Notes under the pieces: generated by a model
Databases searched by the model: none
What the model was told of the DNA's origin: nothing
Seen by the model: the letters and a program-made list of their open reading frames with translations, nothing else
Assembly: GCA_015680685.1 (NCBI GenBank)
Contig: MNCI01009116.1
Coordinates: 173,735-204,597 of the forward strand
Origin: Gnetum montanum
Taxonomy: Eukaryota > Streptophyta > Gnetopsida > Gnetales > Gnetaceae
Direction: 5' to 3'
DNA length: 30,863 nt
Made by a program: the position numbers and the translations under genes
Shown here: one piece after another, positions 1 to 9,501 of the stretch
Numbering within the stretch: the first letter of the stretch is position 1
Layout of the letters: the number at the start of each line of letters is the position of its first letter

Positions 1-419
1 AAGTCAAAATGGCATATTTGAGGCCCTAATCTTGATTTTCTAGAGGTTGGGAGCTATTGGGGACCTTGGTGAAGGTCATGGGGAGGTCCTTGTGCTCGAT
101 TTCGGCCTGTTTGAACTTAATTTCGGCGCTCCAAAAGTTGGTGACGCTGATCCTTACGCTGTGCAGCATCTGAAAAAGTAACCAAAGTGTACTTAGCCAA
201 AACCAAACATTTTGAACCTAAAACTTTTGATTCTGGATGCTGGAAGTTGGTGCATTCGCCTGTGGGGCCCGGGGGAACCTTGCCTGTTGAATCATGGACC
301 ATCAGGGGCTGTTTCGGAGGCCTCCAAGTTTGGTCACGCTGTACTCATGTTGAGCAGCAGCATGACTTAGCTTGATTCTTGTCTAAAAGTGCTAGGCCAA
401 AATTAGTGGTGTTTCAGCC

Positions 420-686
420 TAGTTTGTCAACGTGAAGGAGATGTTCCCAATAATGTCTTATCTATGGGATATCCCCATTCCAGCCCACATTGGTGATGTT
501 ACGTGAACTTTGAATGATCCCCAAAGCAAGCAGGAGAAGATGAAGTCATTGCTAGATGCCTTTCACCTTCCACTAGAGGTTGCAGCCATAGTAAGAGAGT
601 CATAGCCACCTCAGCTACCACATGTGCTTAAAGCCAACGAAGGTCCTTCAGAACCTCAAGAGCCTCCACCACCTAGGACTATCTAA
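420..686 (+). pseudogene. ORF3 C-terminal fragment (element A)
   Basis: A reading frame from 423 to the TAA at 684-686 gives a tail that aligns with the C-terminus of ORF3 in the complete element (16645-16902). Shared features are FVN-x-KE-[ML]-FP, PAHI, an NDP/NNP-[QR]-SK-[QE]-EKMK-[SA]-LL stretch, a LP-[LP]-EVA motif and a final proline-rich tail. In-frame stops break it at 507 and near 600. The TAG immediately upstream (420-422) is at the homologous position of a TAG in the other copy. No function is known for this tail. Confidence 0.75.
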
Positions 687-890
687 TCTTCACCACCATC
701 TTCATGCTAACAGAGGATGTGCTATCCAATTTTTGTGTAGTCATATCATGATGTTCAATTTTGTGTCATGAACACCACAATGTTTGTAATTTGTTGATTT
801 GTACACTCGGGCACTTAGTTTTGTCAAGTCAGTTTGTTTTGTAAGGGTTAGTCAATAATTCCATACCTTCCCAATTTTGTAAGGGAACTC

Positions 891-921
891 GAGGATGAGT
901 TTTCATTTAGTCGTGAGGCTA
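891..921 (+). other. Pre-LTR conserved block with (decayed) polypurine tract, element A
   Basis: The stretch CTCGAGGATGAGTTTTCA followed by a short G-rich run sits immediately before the LTR. It occurs in the same place in the three other element ends in this window. The G5 run seen in the others reads GAGGC here, so the putative plus-strand primer site is mutated. Confidence 0.6.
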
Positions 922-1044
922 TGATGAAGCATTAAAATGTCATGTCGATAAGCCCCTATTGACATGGCCTCATCGATGGGGCCACGTCAACGTAGTGTTT
1001 ACTACATCTATGGGGCCCCATCAATGTAGTACTATAGCAAAAAC

Positions 1045-1052
1045 TATAAATA
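1045..1052 (+). promoter_or_regulatory. TATA box, LTR A
   Basis: TATAAATA lies 123 nt into the LTR, at the position equivalent to the TATA boxes of the other LTRs. The context AAAAACTATAAATACGAG is nearly repeated inside the complete element at 13665-13680. Confidence 0.65.
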
Positions 1053-1223
1053 CGAGCTCCCAGTTATGTATATGAGATTAGAAGTCATAGTAGTAGCTGA
1101 ACTCTTATAGTTTTTACATTTAAAAGTTAAAATGTTTTCTCGAGTCCCTCATAGTAAGAGTCATTGAGTGTACGGATCTTTATTTGAGAACTATTGTACC
1201 TAAACCACACCAGTGTGTACAAT

Positions 1224-1229
1224 AATAAA
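1224..1229 (+). terminator. Poly(A) signal, LTR A
   Basis: AATAAA followed by GACAAGCTT. The same AATAAAGA-[CT] -AAGCTT-like context occurs in all LTRs of the window. Confidence 0.55.
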
Positions 1230-1832
1230 GACAAGCTTCTTGATAACCCTTGCAACATTCTGGATAGTTTAAATGTTTTATTCTTGCGTTTAATGTTTTC
1301 AATTATTTGTTCAATGTTTCTCAATAATTAAGCTAATTAAGTGATTAAGTAAGATAAGCTAAATAGGTTAAATACATAAGTACAATTGCTTCAAGCATAA
1401 ACATGTATTCTCTTAGTAATCCCAACAACGTTATTACTTGGTGTGCCCAGTAATGTAATGCTTGGTAACCCAGCAATGGATACGTTGGTTCAGGGCATGT
1501 ACAAAAAGTCAGATCAAATGCTTATGTTAGGACTAGTGAGAGATAGTTAGTTAGTTAAATTAAATTAGTATTAAATTAATTAATCTCTCTACTTTAACCA
1601 CTAAAGAACATAAAACACAAAATCATAAAAATCATATGCCTCGATTACACTTAACCATACCATGTGCATCACAAGTGTAATTGGGAAGACAATGAATGAC
1701 CTTTAAGGCAAGGTTCACTTTCTAGAAGACTAGTGTACTGGAAATTATAGAGTCCACGGAATTTTACTATATCACACATGAACGCTTTGTGATTCATATG
1801 GTTGGGCATAGGTGTACCTTGACCACTCATCA

Positions 1833-1837
1833 CCATA
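1833..1837. repeat. Predicted target duplication CCATA of element A
   Basis: These are the five bases after the LTR A terminus. They belong to the internal sequence of element B, which resumes here. The partner copy should lie left of element A's 5' LTR, outside the window. Confidence 0.4.
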
Positions 1838-1882
1838 CCTTTCCAGTATTTTGTAAGGAGCTTGCTCCTCCTCTTGTTTACT

Positions 1883-1914
1883 TGAGGACGAGTTTTCATT
1901 CAGTCATGGGGGTA
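1883..1914 (+). other. Pre-LTR conserved block / polypurine tract, element B
   Basis: TGAGGACGAGTTTTCA, then GTCATGGGGGTA directly before the LTR start. The G5 run is intact. Confidence 0.6.
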
Positions 1915-2025
1915 TGATGAATCATGTTTTGCCTAGCTTTAATATTGTTATCCAATATCAGAGCCCTAATATCGGGTCCCAAGATGCAATGTCAAATATT
2001 CGATATCACGAGTTGTGTGCCAACC

Positions 2026-2033
2026 TATAAATA
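2026..2033 (+). promoter_or_regulatory. TATA box, LTR B
   Basis: CCTATAAATATAGTG at the conserved position in U3. Confidence 0.65.
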
Positions 2034-2205
2034 TAGTGCTTGGGCACACGGTTTGCAAATAGGTTTTTGTCATAGCATAGCAGAGCTCTTGCAGTTTCTT
2101 TTCTCTAGAGTTAGAATGTTTTCCAAAGTGCTCACAGCAAGAGTCATTAAGTGTACAGATCTTTATTAGAGTGCTATTGTACTTGAGCATAGCAAGGTGT
2201 GCAGC

Positions 2206-2211
2206 AATAAA
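2206..2211 (+). terminator. Poly(A) signal, LTR B
   Basis: AATAAAGATAAGCTTTC, at the position conserved with the other LTRs. Confidence 0.55.
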
Positions 2212-2785
2212 GATAAGCTTTCTGATCAAACCTTGCAGCATCTTGGCTAGCTTAAATATTTCATTCATGTATTTAATGTTTTTGTGTAATTTCACTTAAT
2301 ACTACTATGTAATTAAGTTAAAGTAAGCTAATTTGATTAAATAGAAATTAATTAAGCACATAAGTATAATTTCTTTGAGCATGCGCATGACGCTTGGTAA
2401 TCCCAGCAACGCTTAACGTTTGGTAACCCAGCAGCATCATACATGTTTAGGATGTGCACAGAAAGTGGGACTAAATGCATATGTTACGATAGTTAGTTAT
2501 TGATCAAGAACTAGATTAAATAAAGTGGTTCATAAATTAAGTTTCAACTTGTTGTTAATCGTAGATGAATAAAACATAAAATAATAAAAATCATATGACT
2601 CAATTACACTTAACCATACAATTAAGCTCCACAAGTGTAGTTGAGAAGACAACAATAGTTATGATTAGATTTCACATCCTAGAACCAATGTACTTAGGAA
2701 CTTAAGGTTTGCAGAATTTGACTAGATCACGTGTGAACTCTTGTGATTTGTATGGTTAGGCATAGGGGTACCTCATCGCTCATCA

Positions 2786-2790
2786 CCCAT
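2786..2790. repeat. Predicted target duplication CCCAT of element B
   Basis: These are the five bases after the LTR B terminus, within reversed gag sequence. The second copy should lie beyond B's 5' LTR, outside the window. Confidence 0.35.
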
Positions 2791-3830
2791 CTATGATGTG
2801 GAGAAGCTACTCTTTTTGAGAGAAATCATGACCTAGACATCTATGTAGTAGCGAATAGTATCTATCCAAGGCCACATCCAAGGATTCATGTTGTTCTTAC
2901 TTCCATCCTTGGATTTGTTTTCTCGGGTTGGACACTCTTGCATAAGTTTGGTATTTTTCATTTAAAAACTCCAACATCATAGACCATCGATGGATTGAAT
3001 CTGGTTCCAATGATCTATACCAACTTTTAGCTTCGTCAACTAGTGTCCTAGGAAAAAGCTTAAGCTTTTCCACTCACTCTTGATGTTCTACAAGGCGCAA
3101 GCATCATGGAAGGCTTGTAAGTGATGTGGATAAAAGTTATAGCCTCCCACAAATTTAAGAATGTTATTCATATCAAGTCTTTTGATGTGACTTTCCCTTT
3201 GATGCCTGTGGGATATTCTAACTACCTTCATTATCTACATCATGCTTCTAGTAGCCAATAATGGTTCATCATCATCAAACATGTCATGCTGATGATTTCT
3301 ATTTCTATTTATTTGATTATGATGATCTCGTCTATGCCCACTTTGATGATCATGTTTATTTCTATTTCTATCTTTTTCTTGACCCTTAGTGTATCTCTAT
3401 CTCTATACCTACGTTCATCTTTGTCAGAACTAGATGTTGAATAGGAAGAGGGAGATGGGGAACTGGGAGAATCACCATGGCTCATATATTTTCCCCTTTG
3501 GTTCTTGATGTATCTCTTTTAGGTTTGGAGAAGGTCTTAGGCCTTGAGACCCTTCTCATTCTAGGATGTGTTCCATCTCCTCTAGGGTTGTTTGCATCAG
3601 TTGAATGTAGTCTTCGAGTGTAGTAAGGATCTCAATGAGCATAGGAGACCCCTGCTTGTGGTTGTTCACTCCAATTTTCCTTAGTATAGATCCTATCATT
3701 TCTCCTACTAGTGTTTTCGTCATATGATGCATTCTTGGCCCTATGTGAAGAAGACATGATTTTCTTTGATAATGTGTGTGACTTAAAATATTAATATTTT
3801 CTAAAAGGTAAATCGTTAATACTTTCATAG
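2786..3830 (-). pseudogene. gag remnant of - strand element E
   Basis: Read on the - strand, this is a broken homologue of the complete element's gag (6027-7376). In order it shows an N-terminal part starting near 3828, a serine-rich stretch, a charged Arg/Asp/His-rich stretch, DEPLLATRSM, a K-R-[IL]-DMN motif, GGYNF and LQAFHDAC. It then breaks off at LTR B, within a part matching main-gag residues near LHHIIDR. Frameshifts and stops are frequent. The gag precursor would have formed virus-like particles. It lies just downstream (leftward) of element E's primer-binding site, as expected. Element B has split it. Confidence 0.75.
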
Positions 3831-3871
3831 TGATCGTTTATAATATAACTAGTCTAGATAACTAGCACCAT

Positions 3872-3888
3872 TCCTAGCAATGGTGCTA
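3872..3888 (-). other. Primer-binding site of element E
   Basis: On the - strand the bases after the LTR end and a single T read TAGCACCATTGCTAGGA. This matches the complement of the plant tRNA-Asp 3' end at 11 of 17 positions, and all six differences are transitions. The spacing (LTR, T, site) is the same as in the complete element. Confidence 0.6.
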
Positions 3889-3889
3889 A

Positions 3890-4085
3890 TGATGAGCAGC
3901 AGGTATCTCTACACACAACCATACGTGAAAAAGCTACCACTAGTCCAAGTGGTAAGACAATGTCACATGATCAATGCTTAACAATCTAGATGCCACAACT
4001 AGTCCCATCCACAAAATTTGACTAGGTCATGCGTGAACGCTTGTGATTCATATGGTTGGGATGTAGAGGTACTTACTACTCATCA
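3890..4085. repeat. Inverted junction of two LTR ends
   Basis: Bases 3890 to about 3928 are the terminal end of a - strand LTR: TGATGAGC at the edge, then AACCATAC. From about 3945 to 4085 the sequence is the terminal end of a + strand LTR, including CGTGAACGCTTGTGATTCA, ATGGTTGGG and CTACTCATCA. Both LTRs have lost their 5' portions. The stretch therefore has inverted ends (TGATGAGCAG and CTACTCATCA). Confidence 0.6.
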
Positions 4086-4954
4086 TAAGGTCATGTAGTC
4101 CTTTGGTGATGGTTAAGATAGCATGAGAATCATAAGGATCTCCACACTCCTTCAACCCCTATTCTAGAGTGAAACAACTTTCAATCCACTAGCAAGGCAT
4201 GATTTCCTACAACATTTCATGATAAAACTAACAATGAGATGTGGGACAGAATACGCCCATCATTGATTTGTGTAACAATCCATGTTGTTGATAGGTGAAA
4301 AAACATTATTCGATGAACAAACATTTAGAATAGTAATACAAGTAAAGAGAAGGAGATAACTTAGGGGTTTTTTAATTAAAAATAATATTTATAGTCCTCT
4401 TCTTTTTATGTTACACTAAGTATAATTCGTTTGCATCAACAATTTCATTGCTACTCATTGCTAAAAGGTAGTTTATTTTTCTTAAAAAAAAGATTTCTTT
4501 GTATATATGAAAAGTTTACTAGCATATTTAGATTTAAAAGGATTAGTAAAAGGTTGAAAACTTGTTGAATAAGATTTCATTTGGATTGCTAAAAATTACT
4601 ATTATTTGTCATTTTTTGAAAATTGTTGTTATATTTCCTCATCAACAATTTTTTTATTAAGAATATGATAGATTCCAATAGCATGTTTTTCACAACAATA
4701 ATAGTTGCAATATCTTTGCAATTTATAGTATGTAATTTTCTATGAGAAACACTAATTACTAGCCTTGAGCTTTCATTCTATCTTCCTCTACCATAAATCA
4801 ATATTTACAAAATAATGTGTGCATTGCACACCATTAGTAATGTTTTTAACTCTACTTTTAGGATTATGTCAATGCTACCAACAATTTCATATTTAACACT
4901 TTGAAAAATAAGAGAAAGATTTGTTCATTTAAACTAGCAAGAAATTTTAGAATA
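4086..4954. other. AT-rich sequence without recognised features
   Basis: No convincing reading frame or RNA gene. Homopolymer A and T runs are common. This is the left flank into which the complete element inserted. The first 200 bases, read in reverse, give a broken frame that I do not recognise. Confidence 0.5.
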
Positions 4955-4959
4955 ATTTA
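4955..4959. repeat. Target site duplication ATTTA (left copy)
   Basis: Five bases directly before the 5' LTR, identical to 18008-18012. Five bases is the usual duplication length for Ty3/gypsy insertions. Confidence 0.85.
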
Positions 4960-5098
4960 TGATGAAGTGCTAAGCAGTTGATGTGTCAACTAGGCTGCGT
5001 ATACGAGGCATTGTATACGTGGCTACATTGACGCGGCCCTGTCGATGCATCTGTCCATGTGTCTATGTGGCCTCGTTTATGCAACACCTGTTCTAGCC

Positions 5099-5106
5099 TA
5101 TAAATA
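5099..5106 (+). promoter_or_regulatory. TATA box, 5' LTR
   Basis: CCTATAAATAAGTGTGC, identical in the 3' LTR. It would have driven the genomic transcript. Confidence 0.7.
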
Positions 5107-5274
5107 AGTGTGCTCCTGCCACACTTAGGTATCTTTTTGGCAGTTGTAGCAAAGCTCTTGCAGTCTGTTCTCGCAAGAGTTAGAATATTTTCCAAGTGCC
5201 CGTAGTAGGTGTGAGAAAGATGTTTAGCTCTTTATTCGAGCACTAATGTACCTAAGCCCATTGGTGTGACTGGC

Positions 5275-5280
5275 AATAAA
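5275..5280 (+). terminator. Poly(A) signal, 5' LTR
   Basis: GGCAATAAAGA, conserved between the two LTRs. Confidence 0.55.
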
Positions 5281-5863
5281 GATGAGCTTTTCAAGAATTC
5301 CTTGCAGCAATTGGACATAGTCATTTGAGCATTTAATAGTTTAATATTTCTATGTTTTAATAATTCCTTAAGTTTTTATTATTATCACTTCAATCATCAT
5401 CGCTCTTTTATATCTTGTAGAAACCATAAGTATGACCATCTCAAATGTAAACCCAACACTTGGCAAACTAATGATGCTTAATGTCTAGTAACCCAGTAGT
5501 GGTTAGGGGATGCTCAGGATGTGCATAGAAGATGGGATCGAATGCTTATGCTAGGAACAGTTAAGAGATAGAATAGAGTAATTATAGATTAATGTGATAT
5601 TCCATTCCTTACACTTCACTTCAAGAATTAGACTCTAGAAGATAAAGAAAAAAGCCATAAAAATCATTTGCCTCAATCTCACTTAACCATTGCATCAGAA
5701 CACCACAAGTGAGGTTGGGGAGACAATGACTGTTCTAACACAAGGTTTTTTTGGTTAGAGTTTGGTGTATGCAAGTGCTTACAGTCTATGAAATTCGACC
5801 AAGTCGCCTGTGAACGCCAGTGATTTGCATGGTTGGGCGTAGGGGTACCTTGCCACTTATCAT

Positions 5864-5880
5864 TGGTGCTGTTGTTGGGG
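5864..5880 (+). other. Primer-binding site, tRNA-Asp type
   Basis: One T after the LTR, the sequence TGGTGCTGTTGTTGGGG matches the complement of the plant tRNA-Asp 3' end at 13 of 17 positions. All four differences are C to T, three of them at CpG positions. Athila-group elements are known to use tRNA-Asp. This supports the element's class and shows its decay. Confidence 0.8.
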
Positions 5881-6026
5881 ATTGTTGGTCTTACATGCGC
5901 CATCTAACCTTAGCAAAATTATCATTCACGTCATTGAAATGGATCCAGGATAGTAAAATCTACACACGCTAGGTGGCCTAAGTAAAAAGTGAGGTACACC
6001 AATTAGTGGATTATCTAACATCCAAA

Positions 6027-7376
6027 ATGTCTTCTTCTCATAGGCAAGATGGATCCAACCCACCGATGCCACAAGAATGTCGGGTGGTATACATACATCC
6101 AGATGCATATGTCCCTAACTTCACCTTTATCCTACATCAGGATGAGCATCTGTGCTGGTGGGACATGGAAGGAAACATCATATTATTGCCTAACTGATCG
6201 GCTCCTAGAATGCTATTTCACAATCTTTCCAAACTAGGCATTAGGGACCATAGTGTGGAGTATGTCATGGAGGACCATGACTATCAAGACTATCATCCAA
6301 TGGATGCACAACATGTACAAGACCAGCAGTAGGCAGAACGGTATGAACACATGAAGGAGAAACAATTCAGTAACCCCTTATTCTTGCAAGGATTGCAGGA
6401 CGATGAGGAACCTATCTTTCATAATTCCCATTTGGCCGAACTTCCTCTAAGGCATCAGATCATTCAGTCCATCATTCAAAACAAGCAATCAAGTGATCGA
6501 GACCCCCAGGAGGATGGTGGGTCACACAGGAAAGGTCAAGGCAAAAGTAAATATGGGAGTGAAGATCGGGGCCATCATCAGAGTAGAGGAGGAGATCGAC
6601 ACCGGGGCGGTGGTGATTCCTCTCCCTCTTCTCCATCCTCTCACTCCACTCTACCTTCATCTAGTTTAGACTTCGATTGTAATCATGGTAGAAAGGAGCA
6701 AGGTGATGGTGGTCGTAAGGACCGAAGGGAACGACATGACGGAGGGCGTGACCAATCACACAAGTCTCATCATCATGAGAGGAGAGTTAGCCGAAATCGT
6801 CACAGACATCATGGCCTTCAACAAAATTATGACTCAGATGAACCATTGTTGGCTACTCGAAGCATGCTCCATATCACTGAGGCAATTCAAATACCTAGTA
6901 GGCACTTGAAAGATAGCCAGATCAAGCGCATTGACATGAACAAAATCTCTAGATTTGAAGGGGGATATAATTTTGATCCGCAAACTCACTTGCAAGCATT
7001 TCATGATGCTTGCACCCTGCAGAACATTGATAATGAACAAAAGATGGTACCGATTTTTGGAGTCAAAGAATCAATCAGGAGATGGAGTACGATGCTAGAA
7101 ATCTTCAATGAAAAATATCAAACCTACTCTAGAGTGGCTAACTTGAGATGTCAAATCCAAGGGTGGAAGCAAGGTGGTCATGAACCCTTGGATGCAGCCA
7201 TGAGTAGATACTACTCATTGTTACATCGATGCCCTGGTCATGGCTACTCTCAGTGGACACAACTTCACCATATCATTGATAGGCTCTACTTTAAAACTAA
7301 AAAGACCCTTGGCATGTATGCCCAAGGACGACTATCAAAACTAAGGGCCCATCAACTGCAGCGCTTAATTGAGTAA
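6027..7376 (+). pseudogene. gag: gag (capsid precursor), interrupted
   Basis: Gag would form the particle that packages the RNA. One frame runs from the ATG at 6027 to the TAA at 7374, with in-frame stops at 6195 (TGA) and 6330 (TAG). The uninterrupted part from 6351 codes for 341 residues. It has an N-terminal segment, then a strongly basic and Ser/His/Arg-rich region at about residues 45-165, then the capsid-like helical part with DEPLLATRSM, IKRIDMNKISRF, GGYNFDPQTHLQAFHDAC and LHHIIDRLYF. The same blocks occur in the - strand gag remnant at 2786-3830. A start at 6006 is also possible; I prefer 6027 or later because no upstream signal decides it. The frame continues downstream after the TAA. 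Confidence 0.8.
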
Positions 7377-8870
7377 GTGGCTAAAGAAGAGGGGGAACTT
7401 AGAAAGAAGGAGAGTGTAGAGGAGTATAATTGGAATCCCTCCATCAAAAAGAGGGAGGTCTGATTTTGTGAAGACGAGGAGGAATCACCACTGGATGCAG
7501 CAGTAAATCATAAAACCTTGCCCCTACAAAAATTTGCTTTTGAAATATCGGTAAAGGTTGACAAGATGTGGGACTCTTTGGACAAAAAATTTTAAAGTGT
7601 TCTAAAGATCGTAGAGGAATCCAAAGAGCAAAGTAATGATCATGATCGGCGTAGGAGGAAGGAAGTTGAATGTGCCTACCATAAAGGTAAGGGCAAAGTT
7701 GTTGTAGCAGAATAGGTTGCAAACTCTGATACAGAAGGAGATGATGAATGTGACATATGCCAATACGAACATCCTAAAGGGTGTTGTCCCATAGTGTCAC
7801 ATTTACAAGAGTCTAGGATGTATGCGTTGAATCCTCGCTTGGCAAAGAGGCAAACACCCCGAAGGTTGCCTTACCCATAAGGTAATCCCAGGTAGTTCCA
7901 CTAGCAGCAAGGATATTATCCAAGTGGAGCACCACTGCAACCTTATGAATATTTTCAGCAATGGCAGTACCCACAATCATGGGGGATGCTACCTTCAAGG
8001 CAGTAGTACCCTTACTGACAGCCAGATCCCTATGGGTACTATGTTCAGCAACTAGTCTCCTTGTGGGACTCTTCTAGTCATGCGACCTTTTAGAATTATT
8101 ACCACCCCCCAAAATACTTCCAAGCACAGTCTCCATCACCTAGGGAGAAGAGCCCACATCTCTACTATCCTCCATCACCTTCTCCTGCCATTCCTACTCA
8201 ACAACACCCCACTCAGCTACCACCTGCTCCACCTATGCAGGGGGAAATACCACCACAGCCACAGCAACGTAACGCTATGAGGGCTATCAACTTACAACTG
8301 GCTCCTCAGCCAAGTGGACCGGAAGTGAAGCCACAAAAATGTCCCTTTTTTTGGCCTAATAATCTAAACATACCCTCACACACACCTGTGGCTAATGCCT
8401 CTGAACCTCCAATCACCTCCACCATTCCATCCTTCGAGCAACCTTCAAACCAAACGTCCTCCAACATACAAACCTTCTTGCTCACACATGCTGTGATGGA
8501 CTGGATAAAGGTAGGCCATCTTCCTCAGAAATTGACTAATTCAAGAAGCCCCCTCATCTGTCTTCAAGTGGCAAGAAATGAGCCATGTAAAGCTCTTCTG
8601 AATTCGGGGTCAGGAGTCAATTTGATTTCAAATGACATGTATAAGACTTGGAACCTACCCCCATTAAAGAAAAGCAACATTCGGCTCGAGTTGGTAGACC
8701 AATCCATTACTATTCCCTTAGGATTGGTAGAAGACATTGTGACCACCATTTGTGGGTGGTCATCTCCTGTCAACTTCCTTGTCATTCGTGTTGAGAATTA
8801 CAAGGGAAACTTTCCAATCATAATGAGAAGAGCTTGGCTGAGCACGGTGGATGCAAGATTGGGACTCTAA
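7377..8870 (+). pseudogene. gag C-terminus, Pro/Gln-rich linker and aspartic protease
   Basis: The gag frame continues through many stops. It shows a lysine/glutamate-rich stretch, a Cys/His cluster (CDICQYEHPKGCC) that only loosely resembles a zinc knuckle, a Gln/Tyr/Pro-rich linker, and from 8235 an open frame of 211 residues ending at 8870. The protease domain is in the last part (about 8510-8870). The active-site region reads LLNSGSGVN where retroviral-type proteases have Asp-Ser/Thr-Gly, so the catalytic aspartate is asparagine (AAT at 8602-8604). LVIRVENYKG and the end of the fold follow. The protein would have cut the Gag-Pol precursor, but this copy should be inactive. Confidence 0.72.
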
Positions 8871-9501
8871 GATCTTTCCCTTGAAATTTTAAAGGAAAAT
8901 CCTTTTGGGAAAATTAAGAAGAAGCGCATTCCATGCATCACGTACAGTGACTCTCGGTGCAACTATGTGTAGAAGCTGTGGTTCACTAAGTGGACATCTA
9001 TTTAAGCATGTAGTCGGTGTACCAAAGAATTGTAAGTTCAACAATGCTTATACGCAACAGCCACAAATCAAGAAGACACCCAGTGGTTAACAGCTGACCC
9101 TATCAGCAGCACTTTATGCATGGAACCATCTAAGGGGCTTGTATGCACCTATGTAGAAAGCATGGATGATTTGGAAGAGGTCCATCAAAAAGTATCTGTT
9201 GTTGATGATTGTGATGATTGGGGAAAGTTACAAATCCATGAAAGTTTTAAATAGGAGCCCTTGGAACTCAAATCCTTACCGACCCATTTAGAATATGCAT
9301 TTCTGCAGAATGGGAAGTCGATGATTATCAATGCCACCCTTGCTCATGAACAAAAGAAGAAGTTGCTAAAGGTGATGAAGAAATGGGAGGTCGCTTTTGC
9401 ATGGTCATATCTTGAATTAACTAGAGTTGATCCCCAGGGTTTGCCAACATCAGATTTATATCGATCCCTTCATGAAGCCACGATGACAACCACAAAGGCG
9501 G
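8871..9501 (+). pseudogene. Protease-RT linker, broken
   Basis: The same frame resumes at 9261-9536 after several stops and ends in the region just before RT. Recognisable are LELKSLPTHLEYAFL, KKLLKVMKKWEVAFAW and DLYRSLHEA, which match the segment preceding RT in Athila/Tat polyproteins. A frame change of one base near 9480-9500 separates it from the RT frame that starts at 9502. Confidence 0.65.

Larger units (their letters stand above)
1..1832 (+). mobile_element. Element A: 3' part of an Athila-type Ty3/gypsy element
   Basis: This is the 3' end of a + strand retrotransposon whose 5' part lies left of the window. It contains an ORF3 tail (420-686), a 3' non-coding stretch, a conserved pre-LTR block (891-921) and a full LTR (922-1832). 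The ORF3 tail and pre-LTR block align with the same parts of the complete element at 4960-18007. Bases 1 to about 400 show no alignable coding sequence. They could be diverged ORF3 coiled-coil sequence or something inserted there, so the left limit of the element is uncertain. Confidence 0.75.
922..1832 (+). repeat. LTR of element A (911 nt)
   Basis: It starts TGATGAAGC and ends CTCATCA, the same termini as the other LTRs here. It has a TATA box (1045-1052) and an AATAAA signal (1224-1229), in the usual U3-R-U5 order. Its terminal stretch, GTGATTCATATGGTTGGGCA and what follows, matches the ends of LTR B and of the complete element. It is preceded by internal 3' sequence, so it is a 3' LTR. 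Confidence 0.85.
1833..2785 (+). mobile_element. Element B: internal 3' remnant plus 3' LTR
   Basis: Bases 1833-1914 match the last roughly 80 bases of the internal domain of related elements: CCATACCTTTCC, a TTTTGTAAGG stretch, GAGGACGAGTTTTCA and GTCATGGGGGTA. The LTR (1915-2785) follows directly. B starts exactly where LTR A ends, so A is best read as nested in B. The rest of B's internal domain would lie left of the window. Confidence 0.75.
1915..2785 (+). repeat. LTR of element B (871 nt)
   Basis: Starts TGATGAATC and ends CTCATCA. It has TATAAATA at 2026-2033 and AATAAA at 2206-2211. It is homologous to LTR A and LTR D along its length but visibly diverged. The sequence after it is gag in reverse orientation, not a primer-binding site, so it is a 3' LTR ending in foreign sequence. 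Confidence 0.85.
4960..5862 (+). repeat. 5' LTR (903 nt)
   Basis: TGATGAAGTGC to CTTATCA. It aligns with the 3' LTR along its whole length with scattered substitutions. Two visible indels explain most of the 28-nt length difference: extra bases near 5013-5030 in U3 and around 5690-5705 in U5. TATA is at 5099-5106 and AATAAA at 5275-5280. Confidence 0.92.
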
